A DNA stretch of 64,000 bases, taken from Lutibacter profundi. Its GTDB lineage: Bacteria; Bacteroidota; Bacteroidia; Flavobacteriales; Flavobacteriaceae. The position numbers and the translations under genes are program-made. Positions within the stretch are counted from its first letter, which is position 1. Each line of letters opens with the position of its first letter. The notes under the pieces were generated by a model. That model was not told where the DNA came from and made no database searches. It saw nothing but the letters and a program-made list of their open reading frames with translations. The stretch covers positions 1,766,001 to 1,830,000 of the forward strand of contig NZ_CP013355.1 of NCBI RefSeq assembly GCF_001543325.1, in the 5' to 3' direction. Below are positions 41,852 to 52,447 of this stretch, in pieces.

Positions 41852-43087
41852 ATGAAAAAACTAATTATTCTATTATTTTTAACAAATCTTATTTTAACTT
41901 CATGTTCTAATACAGATTCAAGTCCTATTATCCCTGTAGTTACTGCACCAACCGAGGAAAATGTTGCTGGGTTAATAAACCAAAATACAACATGGACTAA
42001 CGATAAAATATGGGTGTTAAATAGTAAAGTTGTAGTGGAAGACGGAGTAACTTTAACTATAGAAAAAGGAACAATAATAAAAGGAAAAGAAGGATCTGGA
42101 TCTCTTGCCACAGGACTAATTATAGCTAGAGGTGGAAAAATAAATGCTGTAGGCACGCCAGATCAACCTATAATATTTACTTCAATAAATGATAATATTC
42201 AAATAGGTGAAAAATTTGGTACTAATTTAACGGTAAGTGATAATTCTCTTTGGGGAGGCGTTATAATTTTAGGAAAAGCAAAAGGTTCTTTTAGTGGAGA
42301 TGTTAGCGAATTTCAAATAGAAGGAATTCCTGCTAGTGATTCATTTGGTCTTTATGGAGGGAATGATGATGCAGATAATTCAGGAAATTTTGAATATATT
42401 GCTATAAGACATGGCGGTGCAGAAATAGGCGCTGGAAATGAAATCAATGGCTTAACATTAGGAGCTGTAGGAAGTGGTACAACTATAAGAAATATAGAAA
42501 TAACAGGAAATCTTGATGATGGAGTGGAATTTTTTGGAGGTACTGTTAGCCCTTCAAATATATTGGTGTGGGGTTCAGGTGATGACGGGTTAGATATTGA
42601 CCAAGGTTATTCTGGAACAATTAGTAATTCATTCGTTATTGAAGGGAATACCTCAGATAGTGGATTAGAAATTGATGGAGGCGAAGGAAGTTACCAAGCT
42701 CAATTTACATTAAACAATATAACCATAAAAGGACATCAAAATGCTCCTGGAGGAAAATATTGTGATTTAAGAAGTGGTGCACAAGGAAATTTAAACAATA
42801 TTTATGCTTATGATTTTAAAACTACTTCATACGTACGTTTGAAACAAGATAATGTTGCACAAAATTATGTTGATGGAAAAATTACTTTTAGTAATTGGGA
42901 AATTGCGTTACCTGATGGTGTAGCAATAACCGATATTTTTCAAGACCATTCAGATTCTCAAGTTGCTTCAAATATAGCAAATGATGCAACTAATTGGACA
43001 ACATCAGTAACTGCAGGAAGCCAAACAGTAGGTGCTGATTTATCAGTTTTTAGTTGGACTTATGCAAATTCTCAAGGAGCTTATTAA
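41852..43087 (+). CDS. Right-handed beta-helix-like lipoprotein
   Basis: I choose ATG 41852 (MKKLIILLFLTNLILTSCSNTD, 411 residues), giving an SPII signal with Cys18; the upstream ATG at 41798 would bury it. The mature protein is rich in short beta-strand repeats with Gly/Asn/Asp turns (VVVEDGVTLTIEKGTIIKGKE, IIARGGKINAVGTPDQPIIFTS, GLTLGAVGSGTTIRNIEITGN, GVEFFGGTVSPSNILVWG, SGDDGLDIDQGYSG), the pattern of a parallel beta-helix, as in polysaccharide-binding or pectate-lyase-fold proteins. No lyase catalytic set is obvious. It is followed by a TonB receptor after 81 bases, so it is probably the surface partner of that receptor. Confidence 0.82.
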   Translation: MKKLIILLFLTNLILTSCSNTDSSPIIPVVTAPTEENVAGLINQNTTWTNDKIWVLNSKVVVEDGVTLTIEKGTIIKGKEGSGSLATGLIIARGGKINAVGTPDQPIIFTSINDNIQIGEKFGTNLTVSDNSLWGGVIILGKAKGSFSGDVSEFQIEGIPASDSFGLYGGNDDADNSGNFEYIAIRHGGAEIGAGNEINGLTLGAVGSGTTIRNIEITGNLDDGVEFFGGTVSPSNILVWGSGDDGLDIDQGYSGTISNSFVIEGNTSDSGLEIDGGEGSYQAQFTLNNITIKGHQNAPGGKYCDLRSGAQGNLNNIYAYDFKTTSYVRLKQDNVAQNYVDGKITFSNWEIALPDGVAITDIFQDHSDSQVASNIANDATNWTTSVTAGSQTVGADLSVFSWTYANSQGAY

Positions 43088-43111
43088 TATAAAATTCAAT
43101 ATTCAATATTC

Positions 43112-43142
43112 AAATTGCTTGCTTTTTTAAGGCAAGCAATTT
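43112..43142 (+). promoter_or_regulatory. Intercistronic stem-loop between lipoprotein and TonB receptor
   Basis: AAATTGCTTGC (43112-43122) pairs perfectly with GCAAGCAATTT (43132-43142) around a 9-base loop, 18 bases before the first plausible ATG. No T-run follows, so it is unlikely to be a full terminator. It more likely tunes the ratio of the two products by attenuation or by protecting the upstream mRNA. Confidence 0.65.
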
Positions 43143-43168
43143 GTGTGTTATCTATAACAATGTTTCAA

Positions 43169-45997
43169 ATGAAAAATAAATTTAAGTTACTTCTAATAAA
43201 TTTTTTTATATCTTTTATTGGTTGGACTCAAACGGGTATTTTAACAGGAAAAGTAATTGATGGTGATTCAAATGATCCTCTTGCCTTTGCAAATGTAATT
43301 ATTAAAGGAACTTCAAAGGGTACTACCTCAGATTTTGAAGGTTATTACGAACTAAAAATAAAACCAGGTACGTATTCTATTACTTTTTCTTTTATTGGAT
43401 ATGAGACAAAAGTAATAACAGAAGTAGTAATAACAGCTGATGAAATTAATAATCTTGATATTATTTTGAAGCCTGAAGGAATTAGCTTTGAAACCGTTAT
43501 TATTACTGCAAAAAGAGCCAAAAATACTGAAACTGCCATTTTAAACGTTCAAAAAAAATCAGTGAATTTAATGGATGGTATTTCTGCTCAGTCTTTTAGA
43601 AAATTAGCTGTTAGCAATGTTGCTTCTGCTGTAAAAAATGTTGCTGGAGTTTCGGTTCAGGATTCAAAATATGTTTACATCCGTGGATTAGGAGATAGAT
43701 ATACTAAATCTATTTTAAATGGTGTTGATATACCTGGTTTAGACCCAGATAGAAATACCGTACAATTAGATATTTTCCCAACAAATATTATTGATAATGT
43801 CCAAATTTTAAAATCATCTACCGCAGATTTGCCCGCTGATTTTACAGGAGGTATGGTAAATATTGTAACCAAAGATTTACCTTCTTCTAAAAACTCAAGT
43901 TTAAGTATTGGTGGTACCTATAACCCAAGCATGCATTTCAATACTAATTATTTAAATTACAAGGGTTCTTCTACTGATTTTTTAGGTTTTGATAATGGAG
44001 ATAGAGATTTACCCATATCTAGGTCACAACCTATTCCTGGTGCATATTCTAGAAACCCTGCACTAACTGCCATTACCAAAGTTTTTGACCCTACTTTAAA
44101 GGCTCAAAAAGGAACAAGTGGTATGGATTTTAGTTTTGCATACACTATGGGTGATCAATTTAATGTTGGAGAAAATAATAAATTGGGTTACTTAGTAGCT
44201 GTTTCATATAAAAATAAAACTACTTTTTATAAAGATTATGAGAGGGGATTTTACAGAAAATTCGCTGATAAATCAATAAATGAATTGGATTTTTCAGAAA
44301 ATCAAATAGGAGATTTAGGAAAAAATGAAGTGCTGTTAAGTGGGTTGGCAGGTTTTACTTTTAAAACAGAAAAAAGTAAATATCGATTAAACTTCCTACA
44401 CCTTCAAAATGGAGAAACTACCGCAGGTTATTTTAAACAAATTAAAAATTTCTCAGATGCTGTAACTATTTATAAAGATAATTTACAATACACACAACGA
44501 TCAATTTCTAATGTATTGCTAAGTGGTAAACATTATAATGATGAATCTTCATTTACTACTGAATGGAAAATTGCACCTACTTATTCATTTATACAAGACA
44601 AAGATGCTCGTGTTACACCTTTTGAATTTAATGAAAGTACAAATACTTTTTCTATTAGACCAAGTTCTGCCGGAAGCCCAAGAAGAATATGGAGAACTTT
44701 AGAAGAGTACAACGTAGTTGGTAAAATAGATTTTACATATAAACATAAGCTGTTTAATCATGATTCAAAGTTGAAATTTGGAGCAAGTTATTTATATAAA
44801 CTAAGAAATTTTAGTATTGATGATTACTTTTTACTAATAAGGGGTTCATCAGGCGAATCACTTAATGGAGATGCAAATTTATTGCTAGCTGATGAAAATA
44901 TATATGATTCAAACTCCGGATTAGGAACTTATGTTAAAGGAAATTACGAACCTTCTAACACATTTGAATCTTACAACAATAATATTGCTGGTTACATCTC
45001 TGAATCTTTTAAGCTAATTGAAAAATTAAAAGCTGTAATGGGTTTAAGGGTTGAAAAATTCAATCAATTCTACACGGGGCAAAACAATAGTGGTTCTATA
45101 ATTTATAACAATGTTGAAACAATTAGTAAATTAGATTTGTTTCCTTCTACAAATATAATTTACAGTTTAAATGACGATATTAATTTAAGAGTTTCTTATT
45201 CAAGAACTGTTGCTAGGCCTTCATTTAAAGAGGCATCAATTACTCAAATATTTGATCCTATTACAAATTTAACTTTTAATGGGAATATTAATCTACGTCC
45301 TTCATATATCAATAATTTTGATATTCGATTTGAAAATTTTGGTGAAAAAGCTCAATTATTTGCCTTCTCTGCTTTCTACAAAACATTTAAAGATCCTATT
45401 GAACTAACTTTCTTTAGCGCTTCTGCTCCTGATAATTTACAACCTAGAAATATTGGGTCTGCTATTGTTTATGGTATAGAAATTGATTTTCGTAAAAATT
45501 TAGATTTTATTGGAGATAACTTTAAAAATTTCACTCTTAAAGTGAACACATCTCTTATAAAGTCGGAACAAGAAATGGATAAAAGTCCAAATGGAGAGTA
45601 CGAATCAAAATTACTAAACTTAAGAGATGGAGAAACATTATCTGATAAGCGTTATTTACAAGGGCAATCTCCTTATTTAATTAATGCCGGAATTAGTTAT
45701 AATAATTCTGATAAAGGAATTGAAACGGGTTTATTTTTTAACGTTCAAGGTAAATCGTTAGAGGTTGTGGGTATTGGTGCTATTCCAGATGTATATGCTA
45801 TGCCTTTTAATAGTTTGAATTTCACACTTAACAAATCCTTTGGAGAACATAAAAAATCAAGTGTAAACATTAAATTTGGTAATATTTTAAATGATGAAAG
45901 GGAAAGCCATTATCAATCTTATAAAGCTTCAGATAAAATATTTTCTAAAATACGTTTAGGACAAACTTTTTCTTTAGGATATAATTTTAAATTCTAA
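43169..45997 (+). CDS. TonB-dependent receptor with N-terminal carboxypeptidase-like domain
   Basis: The start is 43169 (MKNKFKLLLINFF..., 942 residues) or the ATG at 43160; the ATG at 43115 lies in the stem-loop. After a signal peptide (ending FIGWTQT) comes a CarboxypepD_reg-like domain (GKVIDGDSNDPLAFANVIIKG...KPGTYSITFSFIGYETK), then the plug (VSNVASAVKNVAGVSVQDSKYVYIRGLGDRYTKSILNGVDIPG) and a 22-strand-type barrel with the closing strand ...RLGQTFSLGYNFKF. It imports a ligand through the outer membrane with TonB/ExbBD energy. The beta-helix lipoprotein upstream is likely its substrate-binding partner. Ligand unknown. Confidence 0.92.
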   Translation: MKNKFKLLLINFFISFIGWTQTGILTGKVIDGDSNDPLAFANVIIKGTSKGTTSDFEGYYELKIKPGTYSITFSFIGYETKVITEVVITADEINNLDIILKPEGISFETVIITAKRAKNTETAILNVQKKSVNLMDGISAQSFRKLAVSNVASAVKNVAGVSVQDSKYVYIRGLGDRYTKSILNGVDIPGLDPDRNTVQLDIFPTNIIDNVQILKSSTADLPADFTGGMVNIVTKDLPSSKNSSLSIGGTYNPSMHFNTNYLNYKGSSTDFLGFDNGDRDLPISRSQPIPGAYSRNPALTAITKVFDPTLKAQKGTSGMDFSFAYTMGDQFNVGENNKLGYLVAVSYKNKTTFYKDYERGFYRKFADKSINELDFSENQIGDLGKNEVLLSGLAGFTFKTEKSKYRLNFLHLQNGETTAGYFKQIKNFSDAVTIYKDNLQYTQRSISNVLLSGKHYNDESSFTTEWKIAPTYSFIQDKDARVTPFEFNESTNTFSIRPSSAGSPRRIWRTLEEYNVVGKIDFTYKHKLFNHDSKLKFGASYLYKLRNFSIDDYFLLIRGSSGESLNGDANLLLADENIYDSNSGLGTYVKGNYEPSNTFESYNNNIAGYISESFKLIEKLKAVMGLRVEKFNQFYTGQNNSGSIIYNNVETISKLDLFPSTNIIYSLNDDINLRVSYSRTVARPSFKEASITQIFDPITNLTFNGNINLRPSYINNFDIRFENFGEKAQLFAFSAFYKTFKDPIELTFFSASAPDNLQPRNIGSAIVYGIEIDFRKNLDFIGDNFKNFTLKVNTSLIKSEQEMDKSPNGEYESKLLNLRDGETLSDKRYLQGQSPYLINAGISYNNSDKGIETGLFFNVQGKSLEVVGIGAIPDVYAMPFNSLNFTLNKSFGEHKKSSVNIKFGNILNDERESHYQSYKASDKIFSKIRLGQTFSLGYNFKF

Positions 45998-46007
45998 AAA
46001 AATCAAT

Positions 46008-46043
46008 AAAAAAAATCAGATTATTTACAATCTGATTTTTTTT
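46008..46043. terminator. Rho-independent terminator after the TonB receptor
   Basis: AAAAATCAGATT and AATCTGATTTTTTTTT form a stem with a short loop (ATTTAC) followed by a T-run, ending 10 bases past the receptor stop and 19 bases before the end of the convergent gene. The A-run on the left would also make it work for the minus-strand gene. Confidence 0.8.
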
Positions 46044-46061
46044 TATTGTTAGTTTTTACAA

Positions 46062-46409
46062 CTAATTTACCACTAGTAGTTTTTCTTCAACACCTATTAA
46101 TTTATTATCTTTATAGGTTACAAAATTTATTTTGTCTTTGCTAAAATAAGTCCAAACACCAACTTTTTTATTTTTATCATAATATGCAATAACTTTTTTA
46201 TTTCCATTTATATCATAACTCACCCACATATCTTGTAGCTGGTTATTGCTATTAAAAAAACCTTCACGTTGAACTATATCACTATTATTTACAAAATAAT
46301 ACGTTGCTTTAACTAAATTGTTAGAAACTTTTTCATACTCAACACGTTGCTCTTGTGAAAATGCTGTTATGCTAAACAACAAAATTACGATGCTTAAAAT
46401 TGCTCTCAT
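46062..46409 (-). CDS. Small exported protein with MORN-like repeats
   Basis: The 115-residue protein has a signal peptide (residues 1-19, ILLFSITAFSQ). The mature part has repeated short motifs (REGFFNSNNQLQDMWVSYDINGNKKVIAYYDKNKKVGVWTYFSKDKI) of the G-x-W-x-x-Y-D/N-x-x-G type seen in MORN and YwqK-like repeats. Such proteins bind membranes or partners; this one is probably periplasmic. It shares the bidirectional terminator with the TonB receptor gene. No further function is claimed. Confidence 0.75.
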   Translation of the reverse strand: MRAILSIVILLFSITAFSQEQRVEYEKVSNNLVKATYYFVNNSDIVQREGFFNSNNQLQDMWVSYDINGNKKVIAYYDKNKKVGVWTYFSKDKINFVTYKDNKLIGVEEKLLVVN

Positions 46410-46613
46410 CTTTTTAAAATTTTAGTTAATACTAGGCTCTTGTGTATATCAAATATATGAAATTTTACCTTTTATTAACGCTTTGTTAACGTTAAGTTTA
46501 CATTAAGTTTTTTAAAAACAAGTGTACATAGCTCATAACGTGATAGTTACAAGCTTTAAGGTTAAGGTGCTAAAATTTGGTTTTTAATAAAAAAGGATAT
46601 AGAGCCGCGTTTT

Positions 46614-48875
46614 TTATCTATGTTCGTTACCTACCGCGCTTAAATAAAAATCTTCATACAATTTAAGAAGGTTTATTAATGCATTTATTAAGTCTTGCGT
46701 TTCTAACAATATACTAAAATACAAGGTTGTATTTTTTGGGCTTGTTTCTTCTGTTCTAATACGTTTTATTTGACGCTCAATTGATTCAGAGACTCTATTC
46801 AATGTATTTTGTTTGTCCTCTATTATTGTTCCAAGACTATCAAACTCTCTTTTAATAAATACTGTTTCTATTTCATTTAAGATAATTTCTAATTCATTAT
46901 CTATTGATTTTAAATCTTTTAGTTGATCTTTCTTCAGTTGTTTATGGTTGTTATTTACATGTTTAAAACTTGCTTTTGATATATAGCTTATACTTTGAGC
47001 TACATCTTGCAAGTAACTAAGTACTAAAATATAAAATCTACTAGCTGCAACAGATGTTTCATCTAATGATTTAATAAAGTAAAATACTTCATCTTTTAAA
47101 TCATCTACTTCCTGGTTTAATTTACCAACATGTTTATCTGTTTTTTTGAGTTTATTTAAATCATGTAAAGATAAATCGTTTACAACACTAGAGAACAGTT
47201 TACGAACTCTATCAACAACCGCAGCAATATGCTCAGAACTTTCATCAATAACTCCTTTTATTGTAATAATCTCATTTCTTGTTATGTTTCTCTCAACTTT
47301 TTCTTCTTTTTGTTTTTTAGAATATCTTAAATAGTTTCTACCTATCATTAAAAAAACAAAAATAAGTAATAGTGACACAGCTGTGATTCCTCCCAAATTA
47401 ATTACGTATAATGCAATTGCGGCTGCCGAAAAAGCGATTAAGGCCGTACCAAACCAACCAGCAATAACATTAAGAACACCTGCAACTCTATAAACTGCAC
47501 TTTCTCTACCCCAAGCTCTATCAGCAAAAGAAGTTCCCATTGCCACCATAAAAGTTACATAGGTAGTTGAAAGAGGCAACTTAAATGATGTTGCTATTGA
47601 AATTAAAATTCCCGCCACTACTAAATTTACTGAAGCTCTAACTTTATCAAAAGCAGGCATTTCGTATGTTTTAGATTTAGGTAATGAAATTACTGGAACT
47701 TGAAATCTAGAATCAATCCAATTTCTGATAGATTTAGGAATTATTAATTCCAACACTTTATTAATAGCTATTGCTCCTCTAACTGTTATTCTAGAAATAT
47801 CTGTAGGTTGAAATTTTTCAGCTCCTTCTCCTTGTCTCGATAAATCAACACCTGTTTTAATAACAGAACGTGCTTTTTTAGAGAACCAAATGGTAATTAC
47901 CATTATAAGACCTGCCAATACTAAAAATATGGTATTTGATGGAACTTTTCCTGCTAAACTTTCCATTGAAAATTCGGTAGCTAATTCACCTGATGAATGC
48001 CAAACCTCATAAGCGTTCCACCCAGCAATAGGAACTCCAATAAAGTTAACCAAATCGTTCCCAGCAAAGGCCATCGCAAGAGAAAAAGTACCAAACGCAA
48101 CAATAATTTTTAAAATATCTACTTTAAAAAAACGTATTAGCAACTCTGAAACCAATGTCCAAGTTGTAAAACTAATTACAATAATTTGTGTTAAACTATC
48201 TTCAATAATATATTTAATATCACCATAAAACGGTGTTCCTTTTAATCCTTTCACAAAAACAAAATAGGTGATTGACGTTAAGGCAAACCCTCCAAACAAA
48301 GCATTTACATAGCTCTTTTTATTTTCTAAATTAAAGGAATAAATTAATCTTGATATAAATTGCACTATAGCACCAACAGTAAAAGCTATAATAACCGATA
48401 GTAAAATTCCTAAAATAATTAATGTTGCTTTTTCATGATTTATATACTTCCATATTGCTGATGCTGTTTCATTTTCATTCATTGAAATTTTTATAAAAGC
48501 CATAGCGACAGCAGCTCCAAGCAATTCAAATACAATTGAAACAGTGGTAGAAGTAGGCATTCCTAGGGTATTAAAAACATCTAGTAATAAGATATCTGTT
48601 ATCATTACCGCTAAAAAGATGTATATAATTTCATTAAAATAAAACTCTCCCGGAACAAAAATTCCTTTTCTAGCAACCTCCATCATACCACTAGAAGTTA
48701 ATGCTCCAAAAGCTACTCCTAAACTAGCTATTATTAAAATATTTTTAATTGAAATTACTTTAGAACCAAAAGCTGAATTTAAAAAATTAATTGCGTCATT
48801 ACTTACCCCAACAACTAGATCAATAACTGCCAAAACAGCCAAAGCAACAACCATTAAAATATATATGTTTTCCAT
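46614..48875 (-). CDS. Pit-type inorganic phosphate transporter with PhoU-like C-terminal domain
   Basis: I choose the start at 48875 (MENIYILMVVALAVLAVIDLVVG, 753 residues); an ATG 6 codons upstream exists. The protein is a PiT family phosphate:H+/Na+ symporter: GVSNDAINFLNSAFGSKVI near the start and GNDLVNFIGVPIAGW in the middle are the paired PiT repeats. The region after about residue 530 is soluble and helical (DDLKDEVFYFIKSLDETSVAAS..., NNHKQLKKDQLKDLKSIDNELE) and looks like a PhoU-type coiled bundle, which would couple uptake to phosphate regulation. It moves phosphate across the inner membrane. Confidence 0.9.
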   Translation of the reverse strand: MENIYILMVVALAVLAVIDLVVGVSNDAINFLNSAFGSKVISIKNILIIASLGVAFGALTSSGMMEVARKGIFVPGEFYFNEIIYIFLAVMITDILLLDVFNTLGMPTSTTVSIVFELLGAAVAMAFIKISMNENETASAIWKYINHEKATLIILGILLSVIIAFTVGAIVQFISRLIYSFNLENKKSYVNALFGGFALTSITYFVFVKGLKGTPFYGDIKYIIEDSLTQIIVISFTTWTLVSELLIRFFKVDILKIIVAFGTFSLAMAFAGNDLVNFIGVPIAGWNAYEVWHSSGELATEFSMESLAGKVPSNTIFLVLAGLIMVITIWFSKKARSVIKTGVDLSRQGEGAEKFQPTDISRITVRGAIAINKVLELIIPKSIRNWIDSRFQVPVISLPKSKTYEMPAFDKVRASVNLVVAGILISIATSFKLPLSTTYVTFMVAMGTSFADRAWGRESAVYRVAGVLNVIAGWFGTALIAFSAAAIALYVINLGGITAVSLLLIFVFLMIGRNYLRYSKKQKEEKVERNITRNEIITIKGVIDESSEHIAAVVDRVRKLFSSVVNDLSLHDLNKLKKTDKHVGKLNQEVDDLKDEVFYFIKSLDETSVAASRFYILVLSYLQDVAQSISYISKASFKHVNNNHKQLKKDQLKDLKSIDNELEIILNEIETVFIKREFDSLGTIIEDKQNTLNRVSESIERQIKRIRTEETSPKNTTLYFSILLETQDLINALINLLKLYEDFYLSAVGNEHR

Positions 48876-48962
48876 TAAAATTATTTTCAACAAAATTACT
48901 TCTAAGTATGTATCTTAATGTTAAATTAATGTTACTAATAGTAAGCTATTTATTTTATTTTT

Positions 48963-51344
48963 CTAAGATCCACACATTAAACAATCATCTGGATTTTCTT
49001 TTGACTGAAGCAATAATTCTTTTAATTCTTCTGGAGTTAAAGGTTTGTTTTCTTGCTTTTTTTCTTTTGATACTGTAAATTGAATGGCATTTACCGCGCT
49101 TTTAGTTCTTAAATAATACATCCCTGTTTTTAATCCACTTTTCCAAGCGTAAAAGTGCATAGACGTTAATTTCGAGTAATTAGCATCTTGCATAAATAAA
49201 TTTAACGATTGAGATTGATCTACAAAATAACCTCTTTGTCTAGACATATCAATAATATCCTTCATACTTAACTCCCAAACTGTTTTATACAACTCTTTTA
49301 GTTCTTGTGGAATTATATCAATATGCTGAATAGAACCATTAGCACGCATAATCTCTTCTTTCATTTCATTATCCCACAAGTTTAATTCTACTAAATCCTC
49401 TAATAAATGTTTGTTTACAATAATAAATTCTCCACTTAAAACTCTACGTGTGTAAATATTTGAAGTATATGGTTCAAAAGCTTCGTTGTTTCCTAAAATT
49501 TGGGATGTTGAAGCTGTTGGCATAGGTGCAACTAGCAATGAATTTCTAACACCATTTGTCATTACTTTTTTTCTCAAGGTTTTCCAATCCCATCTTCCGC
49601 TTAAATCGTCTTCAGAAATTCCCCACATATTAAACTGAAATTCTCCTTTAGACATTGGTGAACCTTTAAATGTTGAGTATGGTTCTTTTATTTTTGCAAT
49701 CTCCATAGAAGATGTTACCGCTGCAAAATAAATAGTTTCAAAAATTTCTTGATTTAATTTTTTTGCTTCATCACTAGTAAAAGGCATACGCAACAATATA
49801 AATGCATCTGCCAAACCTTGAATTCCTAACCCAATTGGTCTATGACGAACGTTTGAATTTTCAGCTTCTTTTACTGGATAGTAATTACGATCAATAACGG
49901 TGTCTAAATTTCGGGTAACTTTTTTAGTGACTTTAAATAATTTTTTATGATTGAAAAATTTAACCCCTTCTTTATTTTCTTCAATAAACATTGGCAGTGC
50001 TATTGAAGCTAAATTACAAACAGCTATTTCGTCTTTTGCTGTATATTCCATAATTTCAGTACATAAATTTGAAGAACGAATAGTTCCTAAATTCTTTTGG
50101 TTAGACTTCCTATTTGCTGCATCTTTATATAGCATATATGGATTTCCTGTTTCAATTTGTGCTTCTAATATTTTTTCCCATAACTCACGAGCTTTGATGG
50201 TTTTTCTTCCTTTTTTCACCTTTTCATACCCTGTGTAAAGCTTCTCAAATTCATCTCCATACGTATCAAATAAATGTGGGCATTCATTAGGGCACATCAA
50301 CGTCCAATTTCCATTTTCTTCAACACGTTTCATAAATAAATCTGGAATCCACATGGCGTAAAATAAATCTCGTGCACGCATTTCTTCAGCTCCAGTATTT
50401 TTACGCAAATCTAAAAAGTCAAAAACATCGGCATGCCAAGGTTCCATATAAATTGCAAAAGAGCCTTTACGTTTTCCACCTCCTTGATCTACATAACGAG
50501 CCGTATCATTATACACTTTTAACATAGGTACAATCCCATTTGAAGTGCCATTAGTACCTCTAATATACGAACCGGTTGCACGCACATTGTGAATTGACAA
50601 TCCTATACCACCAGCCGATTGTGAAATTTTAGCTGTTTGCTTTAAAGTATCATAAATCCCATCAATACTATCGTCTTGAATTTGTAACAAAAAACAAGAT
50701 GACATTTGAGGTTTTGGTGTTCCTGAATTAAATAATGTTGGTGTGGCGTGTGTAAATATTTTTTTAGACATTAATTCGTACGTCTCAATAGCTTCATCAA
50801 TATCTTCTTGGTGAATTCCTATAGCCACACGCATTAACATATGCTGTGGTCGTTCAGCTATTTGCCCATTAATTTTCAATAAGTATGAACGTTCTAAGGT
50901 TTTAAAGCCGAAATAATCATAACTAAAATCTCTGTTATAAATAATTGTAGAATCTAATTTAGCGGCATTATCTATAATTATTTTATAAGTTTCATCAGAC
51001 ACTAATGGTGCTTTTTTACCCGTACGTGGATTTACATATTTATATAAATCTATCATTACTTCTGAGAACGTTTTTTTGGTGTTTTTATGTAAGTTTGAAA
51101 CGGCTATACGAGCAGCTAGTTTCGCATAATCTGGATGTTGAACAGTCATAGTTGCTGCTATTTCAGCAGCTAAATTATCTAATTCTGAAGTGCTTACACC
51201 ATCATACAAACCTTCAATAACTCTCATAGCAACCTTAACAGGATCTACTAGTTTATTTAAACCATAACACATTTTACGAACCCTAGCAGTGATTTTATCA
51301 AACATCACTGGTTCTTTCTTTCCGTCTCTTTTTAATACAAACAT
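48963..51344 (-). CDS. nrdA: Ribonucleoside-diphosphate reductase subunit alpha (class I)
   Basis: The 793-residue catalytic subunit reduces ribonucleoside diphosphates. It has an N-terminal ATP-cone (residues about 1-90, [25 protein letters not shown]), the active-site Cys in [12 protein letters not shown], the NLCTEI motif (Asn, Cys and Glu of the thiyl site), the double Tyr in [10 protein letters not shown] for the radical path, and the C-terminal Cys pair CLMCGS that re-reduces the active site. The radical path residues are complete, so it is an active large subunit. nrdB lies 125 bases upstream and would share the transcript. Confidence 0.97.
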   Translation of the reverse strand: MFVLKRDGKKEPVMFDKITARVRKMCYGLNKLVDPVKVAMRVIEGLYDGVSTSELDNLAAEIAATMTVQHPDYAKLAARIAVSNLHKNTKKTFSEVMIDLYKYVNPRTGKKAPLVSDETYKIIIDNAAKLDSTIIYNRDFSYDYFGFKTLERSYLLKINGQIAERPQHMLMRVAIGIHQEDIDEAIETYELMSKKIFTHATPTLFNSGTPKPQMSSCFLLQIQDDSIDGIYDTLKQTAKISQSAGGIGLSIHNVRATGSYIRGTNGTSNGIVPMLKVYNDTARYVDQGGGKRKGSFAIYMEPWHADVFDFLDLRKNTGAEEMRARDLFYAMWIPDLFMKRVEENGNWTLMCPNECPHLFDTYGDEFEKLYTGYEKVKKGRKTIKARELWEKILEAQIETGNPYMLYKDAANRKSNQKNLGTIRSSNLCTEIMEYTAKDEIAVCNLASIALPMFIEENKEGVKFFNHKKLFKVTKKVTRNLDTVIDRNYYPVKEAENSNVRHRPIGLGIQGLADAFILLRMPFTSDEAKKLNQEIFETIYFAAVTSSMEIAKIKEPYSTFKGSPMSKGEFQFNMWGISEDDLSGRWDWKTLRKKVMTNGVRNSLLVAPMPTASTSQILGNNEAFEPYTSNIYTRRVLSGEFIIVNKHLLEDLVELNLWDNEMKEEIMRANGSIQHIDIIPQELKELYKTVWELSMKDIIDMSRQRGYFVDQSQSLNLFMQDANYSKLTSMHFYAWKSGLKTGMYYLRTKSAVNAIQFTVSKEKKQENKPLTPEELKELLLQSKENPDDCLMCGS

Positions 51345-51469
51345 AAGTTACACGTATTTTTTTAGTTAGTTAATTTTTTAAAAATCATATAAACGATAAC
51401 GCTATTGACTTTTGAATAGTTGAAACTCAAAGGGGGTTGAATTTGCCTGTTATTTACTTTATTCTGAAA

Positions 51470-52447
51470 TTAAAAATCTGCGTCAAAGCTAAGATCTCCG
51501 GCTCCGGTTCCTCCACTTTTTACACCTGCTTTTTGATATTCAGAAACTCTTTTTTCAAAAAAGTTAGTTTTACCTTCTAATGAAATCATTTCCATAAAAT
51601 CAAAAGGGTTTGAAGTATTGTAAACTTTATCACAACCGTATTCAACCAATAATCTATCGGTTACAAATTCTAAATATTGAGTCATTAATTTTGAATTCAT
51701 ACCAATTAAACTTACTGGTAATGACTCTGTTATAAATACACGTTCTATATCAAGTGCGTCTATTAATATTTCTGTTATACGCTCTTTTGGAACTTTGTTT
51801 ACAATATGATTTTGGTGTAAATGCACTGCAAAATCGGCATGCAATCCTTCATCACGATTTATCAGTTCATTTGAAAAGGTTAAGCCTGGTAATAGCCCTC
51901 TTTTTTTCATCCAAAATATAGAGCAAAAACTTCCTGAGAAAAAGATACCTTCAACTGCCGAAAAAGCAATTAAACGTTCGGCAAAACTATCGCTTTCTAT
52001 CCATTTTAAAGCCCAGTCGGCTTTTTCTTTAATGGCAGGGAAAATTTCAATAGCTCTAAAAAGTTCATCTTTTTCATTTTCATTTTTAATGTACGTATCA
52101 ATAAGTAATGAATATACCTCAGAATGAATGTTTTCCATCATTAATTGAAAGCCGTAAAAAAATTTTGCTTCGGTATATTGTACTTCTGATACAAAATTTT
52201 CAGCTAAATTTTCATTTACAATCCCATCAGAAGCAGCAAAAAACGCTAAAATATGTTTAATAAAATAACGTTCATCATCGTTTAATTTGGTTTCCCAATC
52301 TATTACATCTTGGTGTAAGTCTATTTCTTCTGCCGTCCAAATACTAGCTTCCTGTTTTTTATACCATTCCCAAATATCATGATGTTGAATTGGAAAAATA
52401 ACAAATCGGTTTTTGTTAGGCTGCAAAATAGGTTCAATGAAAGACAT
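51470..52447 (-). CDS. nrdB: Ribonucleoside-diphosphate reductase subunit beta (class I)
   Basis: The 325-residue radical subunit holds a diiron-type centre. The metal ligands are in [15 protein letters not shown] (Asp), [15 protein letters not shown] (Glu-x-x-His and the radical Tyr in E-N-I-H-S-E-V-Y), [11 protein letters not shown] (Glu) and [10 protein letters not shown] (Glu-x-x-His). Retention of the Tyr at the radical position supports a classic tyrosyl-radical enzyme. It is upstream of nrdA in a two-gene operon. The C-terminal tail ([13 protein letters not shown]) is the peptide that docks on NrdA. Confidence 0.96.
   Translation of the reverse strand: MSFIEPILQPNKNRFVIFPIQHHDIWEWYKKQEASIWTAEEIDLHQDVIDWETKLNDDERYFIKHILAFFAASDGIVNENLAENFVSEVQYTEAKFFYGFQLMMENIHSEVYSLLIDTYIKNENEKDELFRAIEIFPAIKEKADWALKWIESDSFAERLIAFSAVEGIFFSGSFCSIFWMKKRGLLPGLTFSNELINRDEGLHADFAVHLHQNHIVNKVPKERITEILIDALDIERVFITESLPVSLIGMNSKLMTQYLEFVTDRLLVEYGCDKVYNTSNPFDFMEMISLEGKTNFFEKRVSEYQKAGVKSGGTGAGDLSFDADF

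Noticed and set aside
41764-42156. A 130-codon minus-strand frame opposite the beta-helix lipoprotein
   Set aside because: Antisense to the lipoprotein gene; hydrophobic, low-complexity translation with no known motif.
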